Shown piece after piece: positions 19,898 to 32,650 of a DNA stretch of 64,000 nucleotides. The notes under the pieces were generated by a model that was given only the letters and a program-made list of their open reading frames with translations, searched no databases and was not told the origin of the DNA. The translations under genes were made by a program, and so were the position numbers. The DNA is taken from NCBI GenBank assembly GCA_016946835.1, contig JACVTC010000131.1, positions 231,501 through 295,500 on the forward strand. Direction: 5' to 3'. Within the stretch, counting starts at the first letter, position 1. Each line of letters starts with the position of its first letter. Origin of the DNA: Neocallimastix lanati (nom. inval.) (lineage: Eukaryota; Neocallimastigomycota; Neocallimastigomycetes; Neocallimastigales; Neocallimastigaceae).

Positions 19898-20424
19898 TGT
19901 AAAAGGAAATCTTGGTATAGCAGTTAGAGCTATAGCCATGAATCGAACTATTCGAGTTCGATTCATACTTAAACCTACTTTTTGAATATTTTATTTTCAT
20001 TGTTCTAGTTAATTCTTTCTGTATTTTCTTTAAGAATTTCAAAGAAATTCTTAATAATTAAAATGAATTTTTTATTTTATTTATCCTTTCTTCCATTAGT
20101 TTCTAAATTAACCGAGAAAATCAGTTTTAAACGATTTTTCTAAGATTCTAAAATTTTTGAAAATCATACAAACTGTTTTTCCGTAAAAAGTATAAATATG
20201 AGTAAATTTTCACAAAAGAAATATTTTTAATTCGTGCTTTTATTAATTAATCAATTAATAATAAGTAATTTGATATATTACAAAATTAGTTAATTAATTA
20301 ATAAATAATTACTTTAATAAATTTTATTTTAATAAATTAATAAAACAAAATTTTTTAAAAAACATTTTAACTTATTATTAATTTTCCAGTGTTGCCTATT
20401 GCTATAAATGACCAGCTTGTTACA
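19898..20424. repeat. Unclassified segment 'I', possible solo LTR
   Basis: It begins TGTAAAAGG and ends CTTGTTACA (weak inverted termini) and contains a TATA-like gtataaatatgag near 20190. There is no second copy and no clear target duplication, so the classification is weak. It includes a perfect 12-bp hairpin described separately. Confidence 0.35.
19938..19966. repeat. Perfect hairpin, 12-bp stem, 5-nt loop
   Basis: ATGAATCGAACT pairs with AGTTCGATTCAT around loop ATTCG. The AGTTCGATTC half resembles a tRNA B-box and the preceding 'tatagcagttagagc' faintly resembles an A-box. No complete tRNA cloverleaf can be drawn. Confidence 0.55.
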
Positions 20425-20426
20425 CC

Positions 20427-21196
20427 CGTATTAAAAAGAAAGAAATTTATTCTTCTTTTTATACTTTTACTTTAATATATTTTATTAATCATTAATATAT
20501 TCTGTAAAAAAAAAAATATTATAACTATTTTATTTTAATTTTTAACTATTATTTTAAATTGTTTTTATTTTTTAGAAAAAAAAATATTATTTATTAAATT
20601 AAAATATAAAAATTAATTTAGAGATTGTATCACGAAGAGCATTCCGGGCGGTAGCTTCTTCTTGATATTGTTTTCAGAGAGAGAATTATACAGAATTGAT
20701 ATTTTCTGTATTTTAAATCATTTTTATTATTGAAATTCTTCTGTATTTTACTTCATTTTTATTCTAATAAAGATTTAATTTTATTTTTGATTTTTGTTTT
20801 ATTTTTAGTTTATTTCAAAGGTTTAGAAAATATTATACAAAACTTATAATTCTGTATTTTATATCAAATATTTATTGAAATAGGTAATTATTATTCGTAA
20901 TATAAAAATAAGAATTAGTAATGATTTAAATTATATATAATTTTTAATAAGAATATTTAGTAATAATTTTTATTATATTTAATATTAATTAAAGATTTTT
21001 ATTAGAATATAATATAATAATTTTTATTATATTTGATATTAATAAAAAGAAATTAATAGGAATATTTAATAATAATAATTATTATATTTGATATTAATAA
21101 AAGATTTTAATAATAATATTTAATAATAGTTTTTATTTTATTATTATTAAGAGTATTTAATAGGAAATACAAGGTATTTAGTGACACCCCGTATCA
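20427..21196. repeat. LTR 'F' copy 2, left-truncated
   Basis: It aligns with 4780-5686 from 'gtattaaaaagaaagaaa' to the shared end GTGACACCCCGTATCA. The first ~145 bp of copy 1 are missing, and the internal tandem array is shorter. It is followed by AACA and then the B-family solo LTR. Confidence 0.82.
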
Positions 21197-21200
21197 AACA

Positions 21201-22105
21201 TGTTGAGGTTCGGGACAGATAAATAATAAATATAGAAGTAAACACAAAAATAAAAAAAATTAAAAATGAAAATATATCTTTTTATAAATTATTTTATTTA
21301 TATAATTAATAAAAATTATTCAATTAAAACTAAAAATAATTTAATTTCTTGAATAAGATTATATTTTTCAAGATTATTTCTCTAAAATACAATTTTCTAA
21401 TTTTTTTTATCATTAGAAATGGTCAAGCTATTTCTTTAGAATATCTTAGAGTTACATGTTTGAATTATATTTAAATTATAAATTCATAATCTATTCTATT
21501 ATAATAAATAATTATTATATATTATTAAATTCTAAACTATTTATTATTAATTGTAGTAATGATATATTTTAAAAATAATTTTATTACTTTTACAGAACTA
21601 TTAGTAATAGAGTATTATTTAATTTTATACTATTTTTAAATAAAAGTATTTTAGATTATTATCTATTATTAATATTATTATAAATAGGGTGTATTTTGGA
21701 AAGAAGTATTACTAATTTTAATGACAAGGATCATGGATTTAAGTAAAATATTTTTAAATCATTATTAATTATATTAATTTTTATTAATAATAAATAATCT
21801 GTATTAGTAATAATTGTAAAATAAAATTTTCTTTAATAATAAAATATTGATAGAATAAATCATATTAATAAAACTAGATATTGATAATAATATTGATATT
21901 AATAATATAGAATTAATTTAATAATAAAGTATTGATATTGATAAAGAATTTATATTAATAATAATAGATTTAATATTAATAATAATTTGGCAGTAATAGA
22001 ACATAAGAAAGTTCTCCAAGTAAGGAAATAAATAATTTAATTTTAGTAGTTAAGTTATTTTTATGAAAAATAATAAAATTAACATTATTTGTTCATTCCT
22101 TAACA
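21201..22105 (-). repeat. Solo LTR of the B family
   Basis: 905 bp, TGTTGAGGTT...CCTTAACA, closely similar to 37005-37921 and 43970-44416. Flanked by AACA on both sides (21197-21200 and 22106-22109). Confidence 0.9.
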
Positions 22106-22109
22106 AACA

Positions 22110-22895
22110 TGGTATAGTTCATATAGTTTTAGGAATATAATAATAATTAACACAAATAATAAAATTACAATAAAAAAATAATTTGTTTTAAAATCAATAT
22201 TTATTTATTTAAATTTATGAAAGAAAAATAATAATATAATTATTTATTTAATAAAAATAAGTTATTGATTATATTTTATTTCACTAAAAATTACATGTAT
22301 TTATATTTTTTTATCAAATTAAAATTTGTAATGCCTAACTATTTCTTAATAAACTAATTACTAATTATTTTAATAAATAAAACATTTAAATTGAAATTTA
22401 ATTATTATTTTAGTTAATAATATTATTGTTATAAATATTAGTTTTATATTATTGAATTATTAATTATTTAATAATAGTTTAATATTAATATGTATAAAAT
22501 AAAAATAAAAAGATTATATAGAATATTTTAATTGTGGTTTGGTTAAATTTAGTAATTAAAAATAAATTTAAATTGATAATGAAAATTTTAATAACTAATT
22601 AAATAGATTTGATTATTTTCAATATAACATATTATAAAAGAAATATAATATTAATATATTAAGTGGGCAAGGACAATATTCTTGGCTAAAGATTTTTAAT
22701 ACATTATAATGGAATCGGATCAATAATTCAAAAAGGAATTATAAGTTAATTGGTGATTTATTAACTTAAGATTTCTTGTTAGTAATATTTGAAGAATATT
22801 GGAAAGTTCCAATTATATAGAATAGAATAATCTATAAGGTTAGAATAATTTATATTATTCTAGCACAATTAGTATTATTTGTTCATTCTGTATTA
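22110..22895. repeat. Probable solo LTR 'J'
   Basis: It begins TGGTATAG directly after AACA. It ends ...TTCATTCTGTATTA, which parallels the ends of LTR D (TTCATTCTTTACCA) and LTR B (TTCATTCCTTAACA), again followed by AACA once the intervening A-family solo LTR is discounted. The terminal CCA appears to have become TTA. Single copy in the window, so assignment is by analogy. Confidence 0.45.
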
Positions 22896-22898
22896 AAC

Positions 22899-23875
22899 TG
22901 TAATAATTCTATTAAGAACTAACTCAAAATAGAATTATTAACTACAACTTAACGACTAATTCATTAAGTTGAGGAAAATAAAATAAAAAATAAAATAAAA
23001 TTATACCTTTGTTGAGTTTATTATAAAATTAATTATAATAATAACACAGAAGTAAAAGAAGGAATATTTGGATAAATTTGGTTTATAAAATATGTTTCTT
23101 GAGTAAAATATTTTATTAATTTATTAAAGTTTAAAATATAAAATTGCTATTATTATAACTATATTTTTATAATAATAACTCTTGATTTCTTAAAGGGAAA
23201 TCAAGAGCCTTATTTATATTTTTTTATGGAAATAAGGTTAAATAAAAAGGGTTTTCTAATCTTAAAAAATATCTTATCTAGAAAAAGATTAGAAGAAAAA
23301 ACTAGATAAGTTTTTGATAGATATTCTATTCATATCGATCATCGTATATATTAAGTAAAACCAAATATATTATTTTATATTTGAATAAAACCTTAATATA
23401 TCGATTTTCTAAATTTTAATTTAGATCATCATATAAAAGGAAAAATCAATAATAACCGGAATGACCTAAATTATTCTATTTTTCTAAATATTATTTTTAA
23501 AATCTAATCTAAACTTATTAACATAAAACTATCTTTAAACTAGAATACAGAATTATAAAAAATACAGAAACTTATTAATTGTTCTTTCAAATGTACAATG
23601 TAAAAAATAAATAAAACTAATGTTTACATTAACTTGATAATTAAATGAATAACTAAATAAAATTAATAATATTAATAAGTGTACATATAATAATTATTTA
23701 AATAAATTTTCTAATATTATTTAAGTGTATGAATAATTATAATTATGATAAATTTGATAATAATATCTCAATGTATGTATTAATTATAATTTAAATAAAT
23801 TTATAATTATTATAAATAATTATAAAGACTAAGAAATATTAATTATTTATTAATAAATAATTATTATTTCTTACA
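22899..23875 (-). repeat. Solo LTR of the A family, inverted (second copy)
   Basis: 977 bp, TGTAATAATT...TTCTTACA, very similar to 12797-13775. Flanked by a perfect, non-homopolymeric 5-bp duplication TAAAC (22894-22898 and 23876-23880), which proves integration followed by LTR-LTR recombination. Confidence 0.92.
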
Positions 23876-23881
23876 TAAACA

Positions 23882-24804
23882 TGGTAGACTCGGGGTTAGT
23901 ATGTTTAACTTTAAAATCAAGCAGGGGGGACGGGGATTACCCTGCTTTGATTTTAAAAAAAAAAAAAACTTTTGTTTTTAATAAAATTTATTTACTTATT
24001 TATTAATAAAAAAAAATATTTATTTCTAATACATATATTTAATTTTTAAGAATTTTTACAATATTTATATTTTTAATTAATTTAAGGTATAATTATTTGT
24101 TTATAATTTAAGTAATTTTATAGAATTATTGAATTAATTTTATATCAATAATTCATTTTTGTTTTAATTTTTATAAATATAATAATATAATATTTAAATA
24201 TAATTTAATTAAAAATAATTATAAAATAAATATATAGAAAATAGCTTTTACTATTTTCTTTGATATTTTAAGTTAAATAAAATGTTTTTAAAGATTAATA
24301 TAATAAATTTAATAATCTTTAATTATTTTAAATAATACTTGTAATTATTTTCAAAAATAAAATAAATTTTTTTTAATATTTAATTAATAATTTTAATAGT
24401 AAATTTTATAATAATTTTTATAATAATATTTAATTAATAATTTTAATAATTTTATAATAAATTTATAATAATATTTAATTAATAGTTTTAATAATTTTAT
24501 AATAATTTTATAATAATTTTATAATAATATTTAATTAATAAATTTTAATAATTCAAAATATCTTAAAAGTATATAATTTTTAATATTTACAATAATACTT
24601 TAATATATACATATGTTTAATAATATACAACAAATTAATTAAAATTGATTTAATATTATTTTCAAGTTAAATTTAATTTATATTAAAATAAATTATTTTT
24701 ACAATGAGGTTTAGGTTATGAAGAATATAGGAAAGAACACTTAATTAAAGAATAATTAATAATATTTTACAACAAAATAAATGTTATTAATTCATTCTTT
24801 ACCA
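23882..24804 (-). repeat. 3' LTR of element D
   Basis: 923 bp, TGGTAGACTC...CTTTACCA with inverted termini TGGTA/TACCA. Followed on the internal side by TGATGCCCCC, the complement of the GGGGGCATCA polypurine tract. Confidence 0.9.
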
Positions 24805-24827
24805 TGATGCCCCCTCTAAAACTCAAG

Positions 24828-27180
24828 CTACATCGAAGCTGAGTTATATTTGACTATATTCTTCAAATGAACATTCCTATTCATTTGAATTCCAGAATTT
24901 GGATCAGCCAAGGTAACCGTATTAAATTGTTTTTTTATAACTTTAAGAGGACCAACAAAATAAGGTTCTAGTTTAGTTCTTGAAAAATTTCTAACTAGAA
25001 CTAAATCACCTTCCCTAATTCTTTTTCCTTCATTCAAACTATTCTTTTCCTCTCTCCTAGCAGCCCAATACTTATTTGCATTTTTAACATTTTTGGCTGC
25101 TTCTAAAGTCCATCGGTAATGATTAATAAATTTTTCTAACAAAACTTCATCCGACGATTTATTAATATCCTTGGTAGGTAGAGCAGCAATATCAAAAGGC
25201 TGCTGATCTTCCCTACCATAAACTAACTCAAAACTTAAATGTTTTGTTACCTTATTTTTGGTAGTTCTAAGAGCCCATAAGGCGGATGGTAAAACTTCAT
25301 CTCAATCCTTATTCTTAGAACCCAACAACCTCAATAACTTTCCGATCTCTTTATTACGGTTTTCCGTAAGTCCATTACTTTCTGGATGATATGTGGAAAT
25401 AAACTTCACATATACATCGTAGAGATCTAAAAATATTTTCATCATGTCCGAGGTGAACTGAACGCCATTGTCAGTTGTTATTACCTGTGGAACACCATGA
25501 CGAGCAAACACATTAATTAAAAACTTAATCACATCCTGTGATGTTATATTTTCCGTGGGTTCTGCTTCAACCCATTTGGTGAAGTAATCCACCACAACCA
25601 TAATATATTGATTATTATTTTTAGTTTTAATCAAAGGTCCAATAATATCTAAACCCAAATGTATAAAAGGACCTTCTACTTTAGTTGGAATATTTTCTGT
25701 AGGTTCTGGATATGGTTGTGACCTATTCAACTGACACTTGTCACAACTTTGCACCACTCTTTTAATATCCATCACCATATTATTCCAATAAAAACTTTTA
25801 CGAAGCCTTTGATAAGTCTTATAATATCCCTAATGACCTATCTTATGGGCTTCTAAAATAAGTTTTACTCTGTCCGTTTGATCAGTAATTAATTTACGAT
25901 AGTCATTACCATCAACAAAGTAATCTTCACCATCTATCGTAACAAATTTTTCATTTATAAAGTCTTTAATAGTATTAGAAAGCAACTCTTCTTCTTCCTT
26001 TGAAGTTAACTTAGTTGCCAATACCACAGAATCATCTTTTTTCTTCATCCTAGATAATGCATCGGCTAACACATTTTTCTTACCCATTTGATATTGAATT
26101 TCAACACCAAGGGTACTAACAGTTAAGCACCACCTTGCTTGCCTAGCATTATTAGGTTCCTTATTTTTAAAGAAACTGATTAAAGGTTTATGATCTGTTA
26201 TTACTACTGTTTTATTAGGATTTCCTAATATATAAGATTTCAACTTAGTAATACAATAAATTAATGCAGCTCCTTCCAAGTCAGTAATGCCATAATTTTT
26301 CTCGGCTTTACTTAAACTTCTACTTATATAATGAACTGGATGTTCCTTTTTGGTTTCTAAATCTTCTTGGAGTAATACTCCTCCAATACTTTCATAGGAA
26401 GCATCCGTTCTAATTATAAACCTTTGATTAAAACTTGGATATTTTAAAATTGGAGCATTTATTAATTTTTCTTTTAACAGATCAAAACTTTGTTGATGTT
26501 CAGTATTCCATTTATATTTAACATTCTTTCTTAATAGTTTACATAAAGGAACAGAGATTTGAGCATATTTATGCATATTTATCAATAAAGTTTCTATAAT
26601 ACCCTACTGCTCCAAGAAAAGATCGTAATTCATGAACATCAACAAGTGCTACCCACTCCTTGATAGCCTTAATTTTGCTATCCTGGGGACTTAAACTTTT
26701 CACTGATGCCTTATGACCCTTCTACTTCAGTCTGTATAAAGGCACATTTTTCAATATTGATTTTCAATTTGTGTTGGTGAAATACTTCCAACACTTGTCT
26801 AATATGACTTATGTGTTCTTCTATATTCTTAGAGTATATCAAAATATCATCTATAAAGTTAAAAACAAACTTTCTTATAAATGAGAAAAGAATCCTATTC
26901 ATTTCCCTTTGAAATATAGCTGGGGCTCCGGTTAAACCAAAAGGCATAACCTTGAATTGGTAGTTACCAAATTTTGTGGTAAAGGTGGTAATTTCTACAC
27001 TTTCCTCATCCATCAAAATTTGATGATAACCAGAGTAAAGATCCATTGTTGTAAAAATCTATGCCCCATCTAAACTATCAAATATCTCATCAATGTAAGG
27101 TAATGAATAAGAATCTTTAACTGTTAAATCATTAACCTTACGATAATCAATACATAATCGCCATTTACCGTTCTTCTTCG
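24828..27180 (-). pseudogene. Element D Pol remnant: RT, RNase H, integrase
   Basis: Read from 27180 downward: RT (GKWRLCIDYRKVNDLT, then after a stop near 27060 MDLYSGYHQ..., with FIDD in place of Y(I/L/V)DD), a frame loss near 26710, RNase H (IIRTDASYES, 26585-25830), integrase zinc domain (CDKCQ) and catalytic region (ITTDNGVQFTS, HPESNGLTENRNKE), then the C-terminal GP module (FVGPLKVIKKQF). At least four stops or frameshifts (about 27060, 26710, 25800, 25300) disable it. Closest relative in the window is element B. Confidence 0.9.
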
Positions 27181-27883
27181 TGTAAAAGAAAACACAAAAA
27201 TAGATTACAATAACAAAATACAATAAATTTTATTTTATTAAAAAATTTTTTATTAAAATATATTTTATTAATATTTAATAGTTATTCGTTAAAATAACAA
27301 TTACATCGAGAAAAAATGTGAAAAGTATCTTCTATTTATACTTTTCCTAAATACATTGATAATATATTATTTTATTTAAATTACATATATTTTAATATAA
27401 AACTATCCTAATGAATTTTATTAAATAATAAATTTATAAACTATAACTAAATTTAGAAAAATATAATTATTAATTAAACTAAATACTAAATAATTAAAAT
27501 TAAGTACATTTATTATCTATTTATTATTTTAATATTATAAGTAAAGTCTTTATTTATTTTCGATTTAAAAACAATGTTAAAGGAGTCATGATTAAATTTT
27601 GAAACTTAATTTTCACAAAATAAATTATTAATTTATTTTGTTTTAAACTTTAATTAATTCATTTAAATTATTTTACAACAATAATTTTCTCAGAATTAAA
27701 TTTTATAAAAATTATTACATTAAAAATTTATCTTGTGGCTTAAAGAATATAATTCAAAAATTTAGTTCATATGATTTATTTACTTTGTTTATTATTTTAT
27801 AAATCAAAGAATAATTTACATTTTTGAATTACACAAGAAAAATTTTTAATTTAAAATGTGATTGGGATAATCACATCTTTACA
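27181..27883 (-). repeat. 3' LTR of element E
   Basis: 703 bp, TGTAAAAGAA...ATCTTTACA. It contains ATAACAATTAC (27295-27305), the complement of the self-primer. Its first ~355 bp match the truncated 5' LTR. Confidence 0.9.
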
Positions 27884-27895
27884 ATCTCCCTCCTT
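27884..27895 (-). other. Polypurine tract of element E
   Basis: The sense strand reads AAGGAGGGAGAT directly against the LTR start TGTAAAGATG. Clear plus-strand primer. Confidence 0.85.
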
Positions 27896-27980
27896 AAATC
27901 GAGCTCCTGCGAGATCAAAGTTTTCTCGAATGTATATCTATCGTAAAAGGTTGATACTTATGCCTGACATAATATTCCGG

Positions 27981-30900
27981 TTAAACGGATTCCTCAGTAT
28001 CAGTTGGTTGTTTTCCTTTTCTGCATCTTTTTTGATATTCTTGAATTAACTGTGGATCAGGGATTTGACTTTCTTCAATCCAGTTGTTTTCGACAATGTC
28101 ACGACCTTTCCAAGAAACAAGGTAAAAGTTTTTTCCATTACGTCTCTTCATGTCGTTAATTCTTTCTGGAATTCTTTCTTCATAATCAGTTGTTAAACGT
28201 ATATTTTTTCTTTTGCAATTTCTCCTATCTTTAAATTCGTTTTCATAGTAAGGTTCGAGTAATGAAACATGAAAAACTGGATGGCAACGCATTCCCTTTG
28301 GAAGATTAAGTTCGTAAGCTAAATCACTTATTTTCTTACTAATTTTGAAGGGACCAGCCATTTGATTAGAAAGTTTCTTTTTCTTATTTTTTACGTTAAT
28401 TCCTTTAAGTTACCAAACTTTATCACCAACTTCGAATTTAGGAGGATCCATTCTTTTTTGATCAGCATATTTCTTATAAGTTTCTTTTGCTCTATGTAAA
28501 TTCTCTTTTAAAAAATTTATATTTTCATTAATCTCAATTACACGTTTTTCCGCCCTACTAGGTCTTTTATTAGATGGAATTTCTGGATGAGCTTTAGGAT
28601 TAAATCCATAATTTGCAAAAAATGGTGTTTGATTAATTGATTGCTGTATAGAGTTATTATATGAGAACTCAGCAAATGGTAAAAGATCAACCCAATTGTT
28701 TTGTCTTTCATTGATGAAGCAACGGAGATATTGTTCCAATATCGCGTTCACCCTCTCCGTTTGACCATCTGTTTGAGGATGATTAGCAGTAGAAAGAGAA
28801 TGTTCAATGTCATAAAGGCTACATAGTCTGTTCCAAAACGCAGAAGTAAACTGAGAACCTCTGTCCGAAATAATAGATTCCGGTAAGCCATGCAAACGAA
28901 AAATAGTAGAAAGAAAAGCATCAGCGGCAATGGCAGCAGTAGGAAGACAGCGAAAGGGAATAAAATGTGCCATTTTAGTTAAACGATCTACAACAACCAT
29001 AATACAAGTAAGATCTTTAGACTTAGGCAGATCAACAATAAAATCCATAGATAATTCAGACCACGGTTTATTCGGTGTAGAAAGAGGTGAAAGAAGACCG
29101 TAAGGTTTATGACGTGGGACCTTGTTTTTACAACAAATCTCACAAGACCTAACAAACCTTGAAACATCATTGAATAATTTTGGCCACCAAAAATTACGGG
29201 AAATAAGTTCGGACGTCTTTTTAATACCAAAGTGACCAGCAGAAACTGAATCATGATGAAGTTCAAGAATCCTCGTTCTTAATGATTCAGGAACATAAAT
29301 CAAATTATCAAAAAGTAGAAATCCTTCCTCATCAATTTTTACTTTATTTATATTATTTATAGGAGGCGAAGATGAGGAATTGTTGCTTAAATAAGTTTTA
29401 ATTTTACAAAATAATTCATCCGAATTTAATGAAGACAATATGGAATTAATGAGAGAATCACTAGATTTTTTACTAATTGTTAAACAACATTTTGACACAG
29501 TTCGTAAATTGGCGAATAAATGATCACTTCTTCTTGAGAGTAAATCAGGTTTGCCAGACTTCTTTCCAGCACGATAAATAAGCTTAAAATCAAATCTAGA
29601 TAAAAATTCGTACCAACGAATTTGCCGTTGAGAGAGCATTTCTGGTTTTCTAGGGAAAGTAAGATTCTTATGATCAGTATAAACGATAAATTGATGTCGA
29701 GCACCTTCTAAGTAATGTCGCCATTCCTCAAGTGCTAATTTGATTGCTAACAATTCTTTATCATAAATTTGGTAATTCCTCTGACATTTAGTTAAACTTT
29801 TCGAGAGAAATGCAACGGGATGTAATTTACCTTCAAATTCTTGAGATAATACAGCACCAATAGCAAAGTTACTAGCATCAGTTTCAACTATAAAAGGTTT
29901 ATCGCTGTCAGGATTTCTTAAGATAGGAGCAGAAGTAAATAAATGCTTTAACTTATCGAAAGCGTCTTGTTGATCTTTACCCCAAACAAATTCAACATTT
30001 TTTCTAGTGAGTTTGTGAATAGGATTTGCGATTTTAGCAAAATCTTTTATGAAAAGACGATAATAATTGCAAAGAACGATGAACGATTGGACTTCCTTAA
30101 CGTTTGTTGGAGAAGGCCATTCTAAAATTGCTTTAACTTTTTCATTATCCATTTTTAATCCATCTTTCGAAATTACATAGCCAAGGAAAGTGGTTTCCGA
30201 TTTATCAAATTCACATTTTTCCAATTTCACAACAAATTATTTTCAAGTAATCTTTTTAATACCTTTTTAACATGTATGTGATGCTCTTCGATATTATTGG
30301 AAAAGATAAGAATATCATCAATATAAGAAATGACAAAATCATCTAAATAATCACTGAGAACATCATTGATAAAGTGCTGAAAAGTAGCAGGTGCATTCTT
30401 TAGTCCGAAAGGCATAACTAAGAATTCAAAATGCCCATATCTGGTTCTAAAGGCAGTTTTATATTCATCGCCTTCTTTAATACGGACTAGATTATATGCA
30501 GATTTTAAATCTAGTTTCGTAAATATTTTAGCACCTTTAACTCTATCAAGTAGTTCACTAATTAAAGGTAAAGGATATGAATTACGTATCGTCATTTCAT
30601 TTAACTTTCTATAATCAATAACTAAACGTAATGTACCATCTTTTTTTCTAACAAATAGAACTGGAGCACCAGCAGGAGAAGTGGACTTTCTAATGAATCC
30701 TTTATCTAATAATTCCTTTAATTGTTTCTTTAATTCTTCACGCTCTAATTCCGTCAAAGGATACAAAGGACCATAAAATAAAATTGAATTATCTTTTAAA
30801 TTTATCTCACAATCATATACTCTATGTGGAGGTAACACACTACAATTTTTTTCATTAAACACTTCTTTATAATCTAAATAGATGATTGGTACGGTGACCG

Positions 30901-31822
30901 AATTTTGATTTTTATTTAAATTTTCATTTTCGTTACAAGATTTAAATTTTTTACATGAAACATTAATATTATTACATGAATTAATATTATTACATGAGTC
31001 ATTTTTAACTATACTATCACTATCATTTTCACATTCTAAACTTTTTTCTAATTCACTTTCACTAATACTATCGTACATAAAATTATCATCTAAATCATAA
31101 TCACTATCGGATTCATCATTTATAGTTCGAACAACTCGTCCTTTGAAATATGGTTCGGGTTCGGATTCGGAGTCAGAATAATATTTTAAAGTGGATCTTG
31201 AACAGGATGGTTCTTCCCTTTTTTCTTCATCAGTTACTTTAAGTTCTTGTTCAAGAATAGCCATCTTATTTCTCTTAGTAGTCCTTTTTCTTTTGCTTCT
31301 TCTTCTTTTTCCATTATTACAATGGCGAGCACAAAAACCAGAACTAAAAGCGATTTTCTTAGCATCATGGTAATTACTTGGACTGTGCTTATCAATCCAA
31401 GGTAGTCCTAGAATCACATCTACATCTGGGATTCGGAGAACATAAAATTGAATAATTTCTAAGTGGTTCTTATAACGTAGAATACATTTTTCAGTTTCTT
31501 TAGTGACATTAGCGATTCCATATCCAAGTCCTGAGACGCTAAAAGATTTATTGATCCTTTCTGTCTTAATACCAAGTTTCTTTACGACCTCCGGATGGAT
31601 AAAATTTAAGTCGGATCCAGAGTCAATAAGAACCTTAACCTTGCTTTCTTCAATCTCATTAGTCTTGATAAAAAAATCTAAAATATTTGTTTTTTGTTGA
31701 TTTTTGTCTTCACAAGTAACTTCTCTCATCATTACAAGTTCTTCTTGTTCAGTAAGTCTTCTTATTCTACGCATATTTGAAAAGTTACCCATAACACTAT
31801 CATCGGTATCCTTTCCCTTCAT
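27981..31822 (-). pseudogene. Element E Pol: PR-RT-RH-IN-chromodomain, two breaks
   Basis: From ATG 31822: aspartic protease [11 protein letters not shown] (normal DSG); acidic linker; RT with YIDD before 30300; the frame is lost at 30227-30230 by one missing base within the ENNL..KLEKCEF motif. RNase H (IVETDASNF) and integrase (HHCC zinc domain; DFIVDLP, ISDRGSQFTS, DGQTERVNAILE) follow to 28410, where an in-frame TAA (28410-28412) interrupts the frame just after GDKVW. The same frame continues with the GPF module (MAGPFKISKK) and a chromodomain (NFYLVSWKGRDIVENNWIEE) ending at 27981. The chromodomain would bind modified histone tails and direct integration to heterochromatin. Otherwise well preserved, so inactivation looks recent. 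Confidence 0.9.
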
Positions 31823-31849
31823 AATTAACCTTAAGTTTTTTGGCTTTAT

Positions 31850-31852
31850 CTA
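31850..31852 (-). promoter_or_regulatory. In-frame UAG between gag and pol of element E
   Basis: The reading is AAT-TAG-ATA-AAG, then nine open codons to the Pol ATG in the same frame. It could be a programmed stop-codon readthrough site, as in gammaretroviruses, or simply a mutation. Pol could alternatively start at its own ATG. Confidence 0.45.
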
Positions 31853-32650
31853 ATTTGGACAATTGAATTTAAGATGTCCGGGTTGTTTACATAGGAAACA
31901 AACGCCCTTCTTTCTTTCTTCTGAATAATCTCTCTTTTCTTCTTTATACTTTATTGGACGGTAAGTATATTTTCTCTCGTTGGGACCTCTTTTTATACGG
32001 TAAAGGTCAATGTCCATTGGGTCGTTATGCGCAGCAGTATTACTAAAAAATTCTACCTTTTCGTTTCTTCTAATTAAGCTTTCTATATTTAATACCGTAG
32101 TAGTTAACCTATCAAGAGATCTAGGATTTGGATCGATTAAAGCAAGTTTCTCTCTTAAAGGTTGTTTTAATCCTCTAATGAACATATATATTTTTGCACT
32201 TTCATTAAAGTCAGAGTATTGAGCGATCCTTTGAAATTCTGAAATATATTCAAATACGTGCCCATTCTTCTTCTGATAAATACTACACAGCTTACTATTG
32301 GCAACAATGGATTCGCTGGTATAATCACCGAAGTTTGATTTTAACTCTTTCACGAAGTCATCGTATGAGTTAAGTAATGGGCTATTATTCTTACGCAAGC
32401 AAGAGACCCATTCCAAAGGTTTCCCAAGCATGTAAGACATTAGGAATCTTACTCTTGCTGAATCGTTATTAAATTGATTTGGTCGGGATTCCATTGCTAG
32501 TTCTGCCCTTGTAAGGAATCCCTCAAGGTCGCATTTTCTTCCAGTAAATGATGGCGGCTTATTAATTACACCAAATGCATTATTTTCTTCGTGATTCTCC
32601 ATTATCTCTTCCAAGGATAATGTTTCAAAGAGTCTTTCTAAGTCTTCCAA
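31850..32650 (-). CDS. Element E Gag, 266 aa
   Basis: ATG 32650. The capsid-like region (about residues 30-200: FTGRKCDLEGFLTRAELAM..., SYMLGKPLEWVSCL, FEYISEFQRIAQYSDF) is typical of chromovirus Gag. It ends with the zinc knuckle CFLCKQPGHLKFNC and CPN-stop. The UAG stop is in the same frame as Pol, 27 bp upstream of the Pol ATG. Confidence 0.9.
   Translation of the reverse strand: MEDLERLFETLSLEEIMENHEENNAFGVINKPPSFTGRKCDLEGFLTRAELAMESRPNQFNNDSARVRFLMSYMLGKPLEWVSCLRKNNSPLLNSYDDFVKELKSNFGDYTSESIVANSKLCSIYQKKNGHVFEYISEFQRIAQYSDFNESAKIYMFIRGLKQPLREKLALIDPNPRSLDRLTTTVLNIESLIRRNEKVEFFSNTAAHNDPMDIDLYRIKRGPNERKYTYRPIKYKEEKRDYSEERKKGVCFLCKQPGHLKFNCPN

Noticed and set aside
19921-19985. tRNA gene
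   Set aside because: B-box-like GTTCGATTC present, but no acceptor stem, anticodon arm or proper A-box spacing; the arms form a single hairpin instead.
30200-30260. Programmed -1 frameshift within element E RT
   Set aside because: The break lies in the middle of the conserved RT palm region and is best explained by one missing T; elements A and B read straight through.
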